From assembly GCA_964433065.1 (NCBI GenBank), contig CAYSPZ010000001.1:1-64000 (forward strand): a stretch of 64,000 nucleotides of DNA, read 5' to 3'. The position numbers and the translations under genes were made by a program. The number at the start of each line of letters is the position of its first letter. Position 1 is the stretch's first letter. Shown in pieces: positions 7,693-16,603 of this stretch. The DNA comes from RGIG3009 sp964433065 (GTDB taxonomy: Bacteria > Bacillota > Clostridia > Oscillospirales > Acutalibacteraceae). The notes under the pieces are model-generated. The model saw only the letters and a program-made list of their open reading frames with translations, was not told the DNA's origin and did no database searches.

Positions 7693-9981
7693 CTATTCGG
7701 CAAAAATATCGTTGAATTCCTTGAAATTTATCAGCAACGGGTCGATCCACCAACGCTTGTTAGACCGTAATGCATTGGGAAGACAATAAAATACATCACA
7801 CAGATTATACTTGAACTCGGTAAGCACGTTGATCTCGTTTGCTACACCTTTTTTGCCGTCTCGTTTAAGATTAAGCGTAAACGTGAAGGTTTTATAACCG
7901 TCATAATTTTCGTTTCCGCGATTGTAAGTGGCTGTAAAGGGATAAATCGCATCCAGTTCAGAGCGTACACCCTTTGCGTATGAGCCGGTAGTCAAAAAAC
8001 GCAGAATTTTGAGAGCCGCCTGAATAAGATCGTCTCCGTCATCGATGATCTCATCTTCCAGATCTTCGATCAACGTTCCGCAACCTTTTTTAAATGCGTG
8101 TACGTCCAGAATTTCATATCTTCCTATCGCAACGTTCAGACCGTTTGACAAGCCACCCGATCCCTTGCTGCTTACGCATTTGTTGCTAAGGTCAATAAAC
8201 GTTCTGATCAAAGCCGCAACGTCAGCAGGTCGTGACGTGTCATAGACCTCGATCTGCTCTTTTTCCGCTTTTGCCGCATTTAAGAATACCTGTTTAAGAT
8301 TGTTTTGCTGTGTCGTAATTTCGGTAGAGGAAACGGCTTTGTCGTAGTTGTCGGCATCAATGATTGCCTTTTCATTACCATAAGCAACAACACCCTTATA
8401 AAAACAGAGCAAATGTTTGAAGGTTTCGCCAAGCACGATGCAAGCGGCATTCATTTTTTCTTCGTTGGTGCCGTCTTCCATAATATTTCGCAAGAGTGCT
8501 TCGTTGTCATAAATATTGCCTGCGCAGATGATCCGATCGTCCAGAACGGCAGAAAGCGAGGAAATGATCAGCATCGCTGCCGCACGAGCAAACAACTTTT
8601 TGTTTCGTTTGCCGCGATCGTTATCTTTCAGTCTTCCGAACCCGCTTGCTTCGCCTATGATAAGTTTTTTGTTGATAATTTCGTCAACCTTTTGCGCCAG
8701 TGCCTCGCCGGAAAGGTTGTAGATCGGCATTTCGGGGTCGTCAATTCGTTTGCAAAGGCTGGTAACAACATAATAAAACATATCGCTGTTGTTTTCAAAA
8801 AGGGTTTCCAACACCTTGCTGGGGCTTGCCTCGATAAGAAGCATAACGATAATGCCGTCCCAATCGATGGTGGGGTCATTAACGTCATTGATATCCTTTA
8901 TCTTGGCAAAAATATCTTCATACTTGTCGCTGAACAATTCATACAACACTTCGCGGGAGTGATGAATCAGCACCATCGCATCCGATATGGAGAGGGCAAG
9001 ATTTTTTATATACTTATAATTGATCGCATGGATATGGTGGATAAGATAGTCATCTTTTTTTCCGCCGTCACCCTGATCTTCCCGATCCCATGATGCACCG
9101 GTTATTTCGTAAAAGAAGTCCTCCGCATCATAATCAATGCGTTCTACCCCGTCGTTGAGTTCTTCGGAAGAAACGTTGAAACTTAAAGAGTTGTAACTGC
9201 CGCCTGAAACATAACGGGCATTTAAAACCTTTTTGCGTCCGACATCGACCTTTTCCAGACTGAACAGAGAGAAGATTTCCTCATAGTACATTTCGCTTGT
9301 ATACAGGATATGGTTTATGGGGATGACGCTGTATTCTTCGTCGATATAATTCGCTTTTCGGCGGAAACAGAACTGTCCGTCTTCGTCCTGGACAAGCGCG
9401 TAGTTTTTAAGAAAAGGCATATTGTGTATCAGGTCACAGAACATTTCTGCGGTTTCGCGAATATTGAAATTCGCTCTTGTGCCGTATGCGCGTTTCTTGG
9501 AGATCATATTAAAATACTTTACAAGGCTGAAGTTTTTATCAAAAACAGAAAGATTTGAGAAAACTTCGTACAACTCTCCATCGTCACCGTTGGTAAAGTG
9601 ACTGCGCATTTGTTGCATATATACCTGAATGTCACAAAGCACAAAACGGGTAAACTCCAACGTGATCGGATAATCAAAGTAAGCCTGTCTGAAATTGTCG
9701 CGGATACGTATGGAATTCGGCTTCTTGGCGTTAAAACAACGTTCTCCGTTATCACAATCGTATTTATAGCAACCATAAGCAAAAACAAACGCCAACGACA
9801 AAATGTTATCCATATAGGAAACGTAGTTGGTTTCCTTCTTTTTCAAGGCAGACCTGTAGTCCGAGTCCTTGAAAATATAGATACGCATATTCTCGTCGTC
9901 GATTTCTTTTTCGAAAACATTTAACAAAACGTTTTTGTAGCGATCGATCTGCTCGTTTTGAGAAAGTTCCGTCGAAGCCAT
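7693..9981 (-). CDS. Uncharacterised 762-aa protein of the TIR operon
   Basis: This is a large, acidic, mostly helical soluble protein with no signal peptide. I recognise no domain and no P-loop. The N-terminal third has aromatic-rich helices (for example NILSLAFVFAYGCYKYDCD and FDYPITLEFTRFVLCDI). The middle holds helices such as INYKYIKNLALSISDAMVLI. The C-terminal 150 residues contain a beta-rich stretch (YKTFTFTLNLKRDGKKG) ending in a Trp/Phe-rich tail. Its ATG directly follows the stop of the ParA-like gene (TAAATG), which implies translational coupling and a stable stoichiometric complex. It is a candidate sensor, scaffold or ATPase partner, by context only. Confidence 0.7.
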   Translation of the reverse strand: MASTELSQNEQIDRYKNVLLNVFEKEIDDENMRIYIFKDSDYRSALKKKETNYVSYMDNILSLAFVFAYGCYKYDCDNGERCFNAKKPNSIRIRDNFRQAYFDYPITLEFTRFVLCDIQVYMQQMRSHFTNGDDGELYEVFSNLSVFDKNFSLVKYFNMISKKRAYGTRANFNIRETAEMFCDLIHNMPFLKNYALVQDEDGQFCFRRKANYIDEEYSVIPINHILYTSEMYYEEIFSLFSLEKVDVGRKKVLNARYVSGGSYNSLSFNVSSEELNDGVERIDYDAEDFFYEITGASWDREDQGDGGKKDDYLIHHIHAINYKYIKNLALSISDAMVLIHHSREVLYELFSDKYEDIFAKIKDINDVNDPTIDWDGIIVMLLIEASPSKVLETLFENNSDMFYYVVTSLCKRIDDPEMPIYNLSGEALAQKVDEIINKKLIIGEASGFGRLKDNDRGKRNKKLFARAAAMLIISSLSAVLDDRIICAGNIYDNEALLRNIMEDGTNEEKMNAACIVLGETFKHLLCFYKGVVAYGNEKAIIDADNYDKAVSSTEITTQQNNLKQVFLNAAKAEKEQIEVYDTSRPADVAALIRTFIDLSNKCVSSKGSGGLSNGLNVAIGRYEILDVHAFKKGCGTLIEDLEDEIIDDGDDLIQAALKILRFLTTGSYAKGVRSELDAIYPFTATYNRGNENYDGYKTFTFTLNLKRDGKKGVANEINVLTEFKYNLCDVFYCLPNALRSNKRWWIDPLLINFKEFNDIFAE

Positions 9982-10938
9982 TTATTCATCCCTCGTTTCG
10001 ATGCCGTGAATGATCTCTGCAAGTTTTTTGTATCGTTCCAAAGCCATTTTGTCATTGCTTGAAAGGGTTTGAGGATCCTGCGTGAAAAGAATATCCTCTT
10101 TCCACATAAATCTTTCAACGGCAGGTATACCGAAACAATCCCAATCCAACAAATCAAAATGGTAATTGTTGCGGCAATCCTCCAAAAAGTCGGAATTCAT
10201 AAACAATGACTGTATTTTACTTTTTGCGGTTTCGGGATACTGGGCACCGTTAATGGATAATTCATTGTTGGGAATGACGTTGGGAACGAGGACAATGTCG
10301 GTTTCGTTTATGTTTTTCAGTTCGGATTCAATACCGTCGGCATTTTCCTTTTCCAGAGAAAGCAAAAACCGCTTGGTACCGTTTACAAACTGTGTGGTCG
10401 GTCTCATACAACAGACGATGACATCTGCCACCTCGTTGGAAATGTTAGCAGTAGCATTATTACCTACGGCAGAGTCGATAATAACGGCAGGCACATCGAA
10501 AAAACGTTCGCAGGTCTTTAAGAACTTTTCCATATTTTCCTTTGCGACGTCGCTTCCGTTGTAGTTGGATTTTTCTTTGGAATCGATCGTCTTGTTATCA
10601 AAGGCGGGAAGCAAAAGGATAGCGTCGTTATCCGCATAACCGTATGCATTACCCACGGGAATAAGTTTGCTCAAAAAAGGATGTTCCTCGATGGCTTTAG
10701 CGGGCTGCACGTAAAACGGCGCACCCAACAAATGTTGTACGCAGTTATCCTTTTTGATCTTCTTTTCGGCACCTAAAAGGTACGACATACCGCAACTGTC
10801 CACGTCGGTATCAATAACGATCATGGGGGATTCTTTGGTCGGCATAAAATACTCGCTTGCAAGAATCGGAATCACGTTATATGCAAGCGTACTGCGTCCC
10901 GCGCCGCCTTTATAGGAGAAAAACGATATTACCTTCAT
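9982..10938 (-). CDS. ParA/MinD-like P-loop ATPase with altered Walker A
   Basis: The 318-aa protein starts MKVISFFSYKGGAGRST, a deviant Walker A box. The signature Lys (K10) is present, but the usually invariant P-loop Lys is Arg15. A Walker A' region (PMIVIDTDVDSCGMSYLL) and a Walker B-like strand (VPAVIIDSAVGNNATAN) follow, in ParA/MinD/SIMIBI order. ParA-type ATPases dimerise over ATP and position cargo such as plasmids or complexes. No ParB or centromere-like repeats are adjacent, so plasmid partition is unlikely. It is third in the five-gene operon, 25 bases after the 727-aa gene and directly abutting the 762-aa gene. A switching or recruitment role for the TIR effector is inference. 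Confidence 0.85.
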   Translation of the reverse strand: MKVISFFSYKGGAGRSTLAYNVIPILASEYFMPTKESPMIVIDTDVDSCGMSYLLGAEKKIKKDNCVQHLLGAPFYVQPAKAIEEHPFLSKLIPVGNAYGYADNDAILLLPAFDNKTIDSKEKSNYNGSDVAKENMEKFLKTCERFFDVPAVIIDSAVGNNATANISNEVADVIVCCMRPTTQFVNGTKRFLLSLEKENADGIESELKNINETDIVLVPNVIPNNELSINGAQYPETAKSKIQSLFMNSDFLEDCRNNYHFDLLDWDCFGIPAVERFMWKEDILFTQDPQTLSSNDKMALERYKKLAEIIHGIETRDE

Positions 10939-10963
10939 TTTCTTTACCTCTGTTCATTAAATT

Positions 10964-13147
10964 TTATTCTTTGTATAATCCGCTTTCGTGGTCATCACTG
11001 AACATAACGGTATGTGCAAATCGTTCTCTTACTCTGGAAATTTCCTTCATAATGAGCGTTCTCGCGTCACCGTGCGACTCATCTCTGAGCGGTCTTCCGT
11101 CTACCACACCGTCAAATGCGACAATTTCCATCAGCAAACTGTCCAATGCCTTTGAAAGCGCGGTCATCGTTCTGGCGGGACCTAATTTAAGTGCCGTTCT
11201 CTCTTTGAGGGCTTCCTTTTCGTTGCCGAGGAGTTCGCAAAGCATTTCCGACAGTTTTTCCCTGACCGTCTGCTCAACGATCTCTTTAACGGCATCCTCT
11301 ACCGGTCTTTCGATTGCCTCAAGTTCTTTAATTCGCTCGTCCTTTTGCGCAATCTCATACTTCAGATCGGCAATGTCGCCGGTGGATTCCAATTCCTTTT
11401 TGAAGGCAGCGCGAATTTCTTCGGCGGCCTCTTCTTTCTTATCGGAAATATCAATATACGTTTTTTCAAAGGTATCGTAGTAATCGTAGAATTCGCTGAG
11501 TGCGGATATGAAATAATAGTTACTGGCGCTGAAGAAACCGTCGGATTCCCAGATCCATTTCGTTTTTGTAACGCCGTTTTCGCTTTCGGTCAAACGGTTT
11601 TCGAGAATGTATCCCAGATATTTTTTCATATTGTACTGGGGATAACGAACAAGATACTGACCGATAACGTTATTGGAATGGATCAGAAGCGGCGCGAGAG
11701 AGAACACTCTTATACGGCGTTTACGAAGGTCTTTGATAAGATCGTTATGTAATTTAAACGTTTCGTTGAAACCGACAAGGAACTGGTCAACGATATATTC
11801 TTTGGATTCTTTCTTCAGTTTTTCGTAGGTACGCATTGCTTTTTGTATGGCAAGTTGACATACTTCAAGCAAATCGTCGTATTCTTCCTGGTATGCATTC
11901 TTATCTGCAATACGACCGCTCATTTGTGCCAACTCCATTTGGAGTTTGATGTCCTCATCGACACCGGCATCCAGAAGAATGTTTACGATGTAAACCGAGT
12001 TGAACAAGGCGTCACTGGTGGTACTCATTTTGATGACATCTTCATCAAGGGTTCGACCAAGGTCGTTGTAGAAGAATTTGTCTGCTAACTCATCCTTTGA
12101 AAGTTTCCAGATCTTATTCGCGGTTTTTTTGCAGAATTCCTCAAGTCGACCGTAAAGGGTAGTGGCAACTTCTTCGCCGTTTTCGCCAACCGAGTATACG
12201 TAAGAAGCCCCGTTGATTGCTTTAAAGAGCGCTCTCAGTTTAAGTTCGGATTCATTTTTGTCGTATTTTTCCTGAGCGTCACGAATTTCTTTGGGTATAT
12301 CGAAGCCCATTCTTTCCCGTCTGAGCGCATCCTGATAGTCAATATGGTTTTTGAAGGTTTCGTAAAAGTCTACATAACATTCCGCAACCGCAAACGTGAA
12401 GTAAAGCGAAGGCTCCTCACAGTCTTTTGTGAAGTTCCAACCGATCTCCAGTTTTTGTGAATCTTCAAGTCTTTCCTCAATCTCTCTGCTGGTTATGAAC
12501 GAATTGTTGAGGTATTTCATACCGTACCGAATGATGGCAATCAGACATTTTTCCCATTTACAATCCTCAACACCGTCATCTTTTGTGGCATGATACTTTA
12601 AGACCAACAAGAATGTCGGAATAACCCAGGTGATGGCATCAATATACGAGTATTCCGCCGTGAAAGACGAACTGTCGTAAGGAGAAGCGTCAAAACAGTA
12701 CGTTGCCTTGTCCAGAAAAGTCTCAGGCAACTTATCGTTTTCGAGATCGTTAATGTTTTGCACTTTTCTTCCGTTATAGCGTACGATACGGGAAATGATA
12801 TCCTCGATAACGCTGTCCATAATTCTGCGTATTGTCGGTTTGGTTCCGTCGGCGAAGGTTCTGCCGTCTTTAAAATAATCCTCTTTATCGAATTTGAGAG
12901 AAAAACCGGAAGTAAGCAAAAGCAGCGCCTGCAAGGACTGACATTGTGAAAGAAGACCGACGTCTTTCGAACTGTCGTCCATACGGAAACCTTTCTCAAA
13001 ATCAAATCTGGCATACAGTTCGTCCAGAATTTTTTCGCCTATTTCAACGGGAGATTTATACTTGTAAAACACTCTGTTACTGTTGTCGCCCTCCAACAGT
13101 TCGCGAATCGTATCCTGATTAAAGTTTGTTGTTTGTTTCTGTTCCAT
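10964..13147 (-). CDS. 727-aa helical-repeat protein with C-terminal coiled coil
   Basis: The soluble protein is almost entirely helical. Similar aromatic-rich helices recur through it, such as YSYIDAITWVIPTFLLVLKY, SLYFTFAVAECYVDFYETF, TSDALFNSVYIVNILLDAGV and SNYYFISALSEFYDYYDTF. This spacing recalls alpha/alpha toroid or superhelical repeat folds, but I cannot name a family. Residues from about 575 to 660 form a charged coiled coil (KKEEAAEEIRAAFKKELE onwards). No enzymatic motif is visible. It is second in the operon, 17 bases after the TIR gene, with GAGGTTCAATT before its ATG. It is a plausible trigger-sensing or scaffold subunit for the TIR protein, inferred only from position. Confidence 0.7.
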   Translation of the reverse strand: MEQKQTTNFNQDTIRELLEGDNSNRVFYKYKSPVEIGEKILDELYARFDFEKGFRMDDSSKDVGLLSQCQSLQALLLLTSGFSLKFDKEDYFKDGRTFADGTKPTIRRIMDSVIEDIISRIVRYNGRKVQNINDLENDKLPETFLDKATYCFDASPYDSSSFTAEYSYIDAITWVIPTFLLVLKYHATKDDGVEDCKWEKCLIAIIRYGMKYLNNSFITSREIEERLEDSQKLEIGWNFTKDCEEPSLYFTFAVAECYVDFYETFKNHIDYQDALRRERMGFDIPKEIRDAQEKYDKNESELKLRALFKAINGASYVYSVGENGEEVATTLYGRLEEFCKKTANKIWKLSKDELADKFFYNDLGRTLDEDVIKMSTTSDALFNSVYIVNILLDAGVDEDIKLQMELAQMSGRIADKNAYQEEYDDLLEVCQLAIQKAMRTYEKLKKESKEYIVDQFLVGFNETFKLHNDLIKDLRKRRIRVFSLAPLLIHSNNVIGQYLVRYPQYNMKKYLGYILENRLTESENGVTKTKWIWESDGFFSASNYYFISALSEFYDYYDTFEKTYIDISDKKEEAAEEIRAAFKKELESTGDIADLKYEIAQKDERIKELEAIERPVEDAVKEIVEQTVREKLSEMLCELLGNEKEALKERTALKLGPARTMTALSKALDSLLMEIVAFDGVVDGRPLRDESHGDARTLIMKEISRVRERFAHTVMFSDDHESGLYKE

Positions 13148-13164
13148 AATTGAACCTCCTCAAT

Positions 13165-14319
13165 TTAATTATTTTCCGCAGAAGCAAATATTGCATCCAA
13201 TTTGACCTTGATAACGGGTCTTACACCCAATTCCATAATGCGCACATTGTAGCCGTTTTCGTAAATCGTACCGTTTGCTTTGACGGCTTTCTGTGTTGAC
13301 TGTTTAACCGTGGATTTGATCCACCATTTGGTGCCGGTGTCTTCAGGTTCATCGAGTTTTAAGTAGGAATCGTTTTCTGAAAGTTCCATATCCTTTTCGC
13401 TCAGTAATCCGAGTTGTGTGATACTTTGCTTTTGTTCTTCGGTGAAGGAACTTGCAAAAAACACGTCTTTCAGCCATTGGTCGAGAAACTCCCCGCCCTT
13501 TTGCTTATCGATAATGTCTTTGGTGATCATCGTGACGGTGTCGTTTTCGCAATACAGGCACAGCCATTCCAGCGGTTTTACCGTGTAAGCGACCTCATTG
13601 CAAAGCATAAAAGGTTCTTCTTCGAAAACAAATATTCTGTTCCCCTGTTTTAAACGGCTCCCCGTTATGTTATGAGTGATCCGCTTTTTCGCAAATCCGA
13701 AATCGACGCACAACAGGTCGCCCACGTTTGAGGTTCCGCCATGCCCTTTTAGTTCGTTGAGTTTGAACTTTGTTTTGGATACCACCTTGGGGAGTTTATC
13801 GGATATCGCCTCGAAAAGTTTTTGACGATAATCTTGTTCTGCCTCTTTGTCGGCAAAGATGAAGGTCGTACTGTCTTTAAACAGTTCAAACACCGTTTGT
13901 ATTTTTTTCGAAAGATCCTCGGCTTTTGCTGCTGCCTCGCTGTAAGAAAAGGATTCCAGCATTTCTTTTACCAGTTCAATGGTTTTCCGTTGACCGATGC
14001 TTATCGGAAATATTTCAAAGGTTTGTCCTTGTTCAATTTTTTCCTTGATTGCACAACGTTCTTTCTGGACGGCATCACTGGCAAATGCCGATTTGCTGTT
14101 GAAAAAAATTGTGCCCTTACAATTGGGATGATGAATTAGATTTTTAACCTTTTCGTCCCAAACATCACCGCATTTTAAGTCCGCATCGAACCACAACATA
14201 ACGCCTTGCTCTATAAGATATCGGACTGCATCCTCAACGATAGCCTTATCTTCATGTTTATAACTGACAAAAACAAATTCGCTCTTCACGATTTCTTTTT
14301 CTGTATAAAATTCGGGCAC
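13165..14319 (-). CDS. TIR protein with DUF6273-like C-terminus
   Basis: The 384-aa protein has an N-terminal TIR domain (about 12-150): EFVFVSYKHEDKAIVEDA, GVMLWFDADLKCGDVWDEKV and SDAVQKERCAIKEK. Glu87 is at the catalytic position of NAD-cleaving TIRs. The C-terminal 180 residues are beta-rich and end with the pattern TKWWIKSTVK, ANGTIYENGYNVRIM, GVRPVIKVKLD. This resembles the WWLRSP ... GVRPALW ending of DUF6273, a domain of uncertain function common in Firmicutes. It starts at GTG (14319) behind AAGGGGGAAAGG and is the first gene after a consensus promoter. It is probably the effector of the operon; whether it depletes NAD is inference from the family. Confidence 0.85.
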   Translation of the reverse strand: MPEFYTEKEIVKSEFVFVSYKHEDKAIVEDAVRYLIEQGVMLWFDADLKCGDVWDEKVKNLIHHPNCKGTIFFNSKSAFASDAVQKERCAIKEKIEQGQTFEIFPISIGQRKTIELVKEMLESFSYSEAAAKAEDLSKKIQTVFELFKDSTTFIFADKEAEQDYRQKLFEAISDKLPKVVSKTKFKLNELKGHGGTSNVGDLLCVDFGFAKKRITHNITGSRLKQGNRIFVFEEEPFMLCNEVAYTVKPLEWLCLYCENDTVTMITKDIIDKQKGGEFLDQWLKDVFFASSFTEEQKQSITQLGLLSEKDMELSENDSYLKLDEPEDTGTKWWIKSTVKQSTQKAVKANGTIYENGYNVRIMELGVRPVIKVKLDAIFASAENN

Positions 14320-14378
14320 GAAACCTTTCCCCCTTACAGGAGCCGATCACCAGCTGTAAATATATTTATACAGACTTG

Positions 14379-14407
14379 ATTATACAGCATATACAATTAA
14401 TTGTCAA
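14379..14407 (-). promoter_or_regulatory. Consensus promoter of the five-gene TIR operon
   Basis: The minus strand carries TTGACA, exactly 17 bases, then TATAAT, a perfect sigma-70/sigma-A match, about 60 bases before the TIR start at 14319. No operator-like palindrome is obvious, which suggests constitutive expression. Confidence 0.8.
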
Positions 14408-14500
14408 CAAAACTTAAAGAGTGCAAAAAACCGACACAGCGGTATCAAAATCTGTTTTTTAACGGGAAAACGGATCTTCGTTTAAGTTTCAACCGTTATA

Positions 14501-14529
14501 TTGACTTTTTGGGGATGGTATGATATACT
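14501..14529 (+). promoter_or_regulatory. Promoter of the proS T-box transcript
   Basis: TTGACT, a 17-base spacer and TATACT lie just before the T-box leader, oriented towards proS. Confidence 0.75.
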
Positions 14530-14534
14530 CTTTA

Positions 14535-14812
14535 AAAATTGAACACAAAAGCGATGATAAGAACCAGTAAGCATTCGGAATCTCCAGAGAGAAGGCGGTC
14601 GGTGCGAGCCTTTGTTGAACGGATGCCCAACCCGTCTTTGAGCTGCAAGCCGAAATAACAGTAAGTTTTGCCGGGTGCTCCCGTTACAGAGTACGGCATT
14701 GGTGTTTATTCCATGCCGAAGAGTGCGGATCCTATCCGAATTTAGGTGGTACCGCGGACTTGAAAGGATAGTTCGCCCTAAGTTGACGTACAGTTGGCTT
14801 AGGGCTTTTTTT
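14535..14812 (+). promoter_or_regulatory. T-box riboswitch controlling proS
   Basis: The leader shows T-box hallmarks in order. AGTA (in GAACCAGTAAGC) marks the specifier-loop side of stem I, followed by CCAGAGAG with the GGTGCGAGCC apical region. GAGCTGCAAG then precedes a candidate specifier codon CCG (14650-14652), a proline codon. The T-box sequence TTTAGGTGGTACCGCGG lies at 14741-14757; its TGGT would pair with the ACCA end of uncharged tRNA-Pro. An intrinsic terminator follows (GCCCTAAG at 14775-14782, CTTAGGGC at 14798-14805, then seven T). Uncharged tRNA-Pro binding favours the antiterminator and transcription of proS. The specifier position is my best reading, not a folded model. Confidence 0.9.
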
Positions 14813-14842
14813 GTGTTCAAAAATAAACGGAGGTATCTGGAT

Positions 14843-16552
14843 ATGAAACTGGAAAAACTGGTCGGAGAGCGGTTTAAAGAAAGACCGTCGGACTGTATCG
14901 TTGACAGTCACGCGTTGATGGTGCGCGGCGGGTATATGAAGCCTGTCGCAAACGGTATCTTTTCTTCTTATATGCCGCTCAAACGCGTTACGCGCAAGAT
15001 CGAACAAATCATCCGCGAAGAGATGGATGCGATCGACGGACAGGAAGTGCAATTCCCCGTCGTTATGCCCGCATCGCTTTGGCAGGAATCGGGCCGCTAC
15101 GAAAGTATCGGTAAAGAGATGGCTCGTTTTAACGATCGCAGCGGCAGTCCGCTGGTGCTTGGTATGACCCACGAGGAAGCCGCCGTTCATCTTGTGCGCG
15201 ATTACGGGCAAAGTTACATGAAATATCCCTTTATGGTGTATCAGATCCAGACGAAGTTCCGCGACGAAGCAAGACCGAGAGCGGGTCTTATTCGTGTGCG
15301 TGAATTTACGATGAAGGATGCGTACTCGTTCCACACGAGTCAGGAGGATTTAGAGGAATACTACGACAAATGCCACAAGGCTTACGAGCGTATCTACGCG
15401 CGGGTGGGGCTCCCCGAAGTGGTTTCTGTCGCTTCGGATTCCGGTATGATGGGCGGCAGCATTTCGCACGAGTTTATGTTGCTCACCCCCATCGGCGAAG
15501 ATTCCATTGCCATCTGTACCGAATGCGATTACCGCGCCAATATGGAAGCGGCGGAAAGCATTATTCACAACCAAAGAGACGACGTTTCGGAAGAACTCGT
15601 CTTAGTGCATACCCCGAACATCCACACCATTGAGGACGTGTGCGAGTTCCTGCATTGCGATCAAAAGTGTTCCTGCAAAGCGGTGGTGTATCAGCGCAAC
15701 GCGGACGATCATTATATCGTACTGTTTATCCGCGGCGATCTTGAGGTCAACGAAACCAAACTGACCAACTACTTGGGTTACGACATTCATCCTGCGGTCA
15801 TCACCGAGGAATGCGGTCTGAATGCGGGATACATCGGTCCCGTGAACCTGAACGGTGATTTTACCGTGTTGTATGACAAATCCCTTGAGGGGTTGAACAA
15901 CCTTTCCTGCGGCGGCAACGTTTGCGAATATCACTACACGGGTCTGGATATGAGCCGTGACTTACAAGGTGCTGAGTACCACGATTTTGCCAAAATACAG
16001 GAAGGCGGTATTTGTCCGCATTGCGGAAAACCCGCGATCACGGTATCCCGCGGTATTGAAGTGGGGAACATCTTCCAACTCGGTACCAAATACACCAAGT
16101 CCATGGATATGACCTATATTGACAGCAACGGCGAAACGCAGTATCCGATCATGGGTTGTTACGGTATCGGTGTGGGCAGACTTGCCGCTTCGATCTGTGA
16201 GGCGCATCACGACGACTACGGTCCTGTATGGCCGCTCTCGGTCGCGCCGTGGCAGGTACACCTCTGTGCCGTTCGTGCGGACGATGCCGAGGTCAAGGCA
16301 TATGCCGACCGCCTGTACGAAGAACTGCAGAACAAAGGCGTTGAGGTGATCTATGACGACCGCAAGGTAAGCGCCGGTGTGATGTTCTCGGATGCCGACC
16401 TTATCGGTGTTCCGTTCAGGGTGATCGTCAGTCCCCGAAATATGAAGCAGAACGTTGTGGAGATCGTTTCGAGAGATAAGAGCGTTTCCCAAACCGCTTC
16501 GACGGATACGGCGGCAGAAGACGTACTGAAACTGTTGGCAGAAGCAAAATAA
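14843..16552 (+). CDS. proS: Prolyl-tRNA synthetase, bacterial type
   Basis: The 569-aa class II synthetase charges tRNA-Pro with proline. The class II motif 2 region (QIQTKFRDEARPRAGLIRVR) and motif 3 (PIMGCYGIGVGRL) are clear. An INS-type editing insertion lies between them (about 220-400), and the C-terminal anticodon-binding domain starts near WQVHLCAVRADD. The length is that of the bacterial-type enzyme (about 570 residues). The start is the ATG at 14843, ten bases after GGAGG; in-frame sequence upstream belongs to the T-box leader. It is a single-gene transcript under T-box control that ends at the hairpin 16567-16603. Confidence 0.95.
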   Translation: MKLEKLVGERFKERPSDCIVDSHALMVRGGYMKPVANGIFSSYMPLKRVTRKIEQIIREEMDAIDGQEVQFPVVMPASLWQESGRYESIGKEMARFNDRSGSPLVLGMTHEEAAVHLVRDYGQSYMKYPFMVYQIQTKFRDEARPRAGLIRVREFTMKDAYSFHTSQEDLEEYYDKCHKAYERIYARVGLPEVVSVASDSGMMGGSISHEFMLLTPIGEDSIAICTECDYRANMEAAESIIHNQRDDVSEELVLVHTPNIHTIEDVCEFLHCDQKCSCKAVVYQRNADDHYIVLFIRGDLEVNETKLTNYLGYDIHPAVITEECGLNAGYIGPVNLNGDFTVLYDKSLEGLNNLSCGGNVCEYHYTGLDMSRDLQGAEYHDFAKIQEGGICPHCGKPAITVSRGIEVGNIFQLGTKYTKSMDMTYIDSNGETQYPIMGCYGIGVGRLAASICEAHHDDYGPVWPLSVAPWQVHLCAVRADDAEVKAYADRLYEELQNKGVEVIYDDRKVSAGVMFSDADLIGVPFRVIVSPRNMKQNVVEIVSRDKSVSQTASTDTAAEDVLKLLAEAK

Positions 16553-16566
16553 AGCGATATATCACA

Positions 16567-16603
16567 AAACGAGGAGATCTCCGAAAGGGAGATCTCCTCG
16601 TTT
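16567..16603. terminator. Bidirectional terminator between proS and the AraC gene
   Basis: CGAGGAGATCTCC pairs with GGGAGATCTCCTCG around GAAA, with flanking A and T runs. It serves proS on the plus strand and the convergent AraC-family gene, whose stop overlaps its edge. Confidence 0.8.

Noticed and set aside
9982..10938. ParA gene as evidence of an integrated plasmid
   Set aside because: There is no parB, no rep gene and no iteron or centromere-like repeats nearby; the gene is locked into the TIR operon.
14675..14842. N-terminal extension of prolyl-tRNA synthetase
   Set aside because: The in-frame sequence overlaps the T-box and terminator and has no protein character; the ATG at 14843 has GGAGG.
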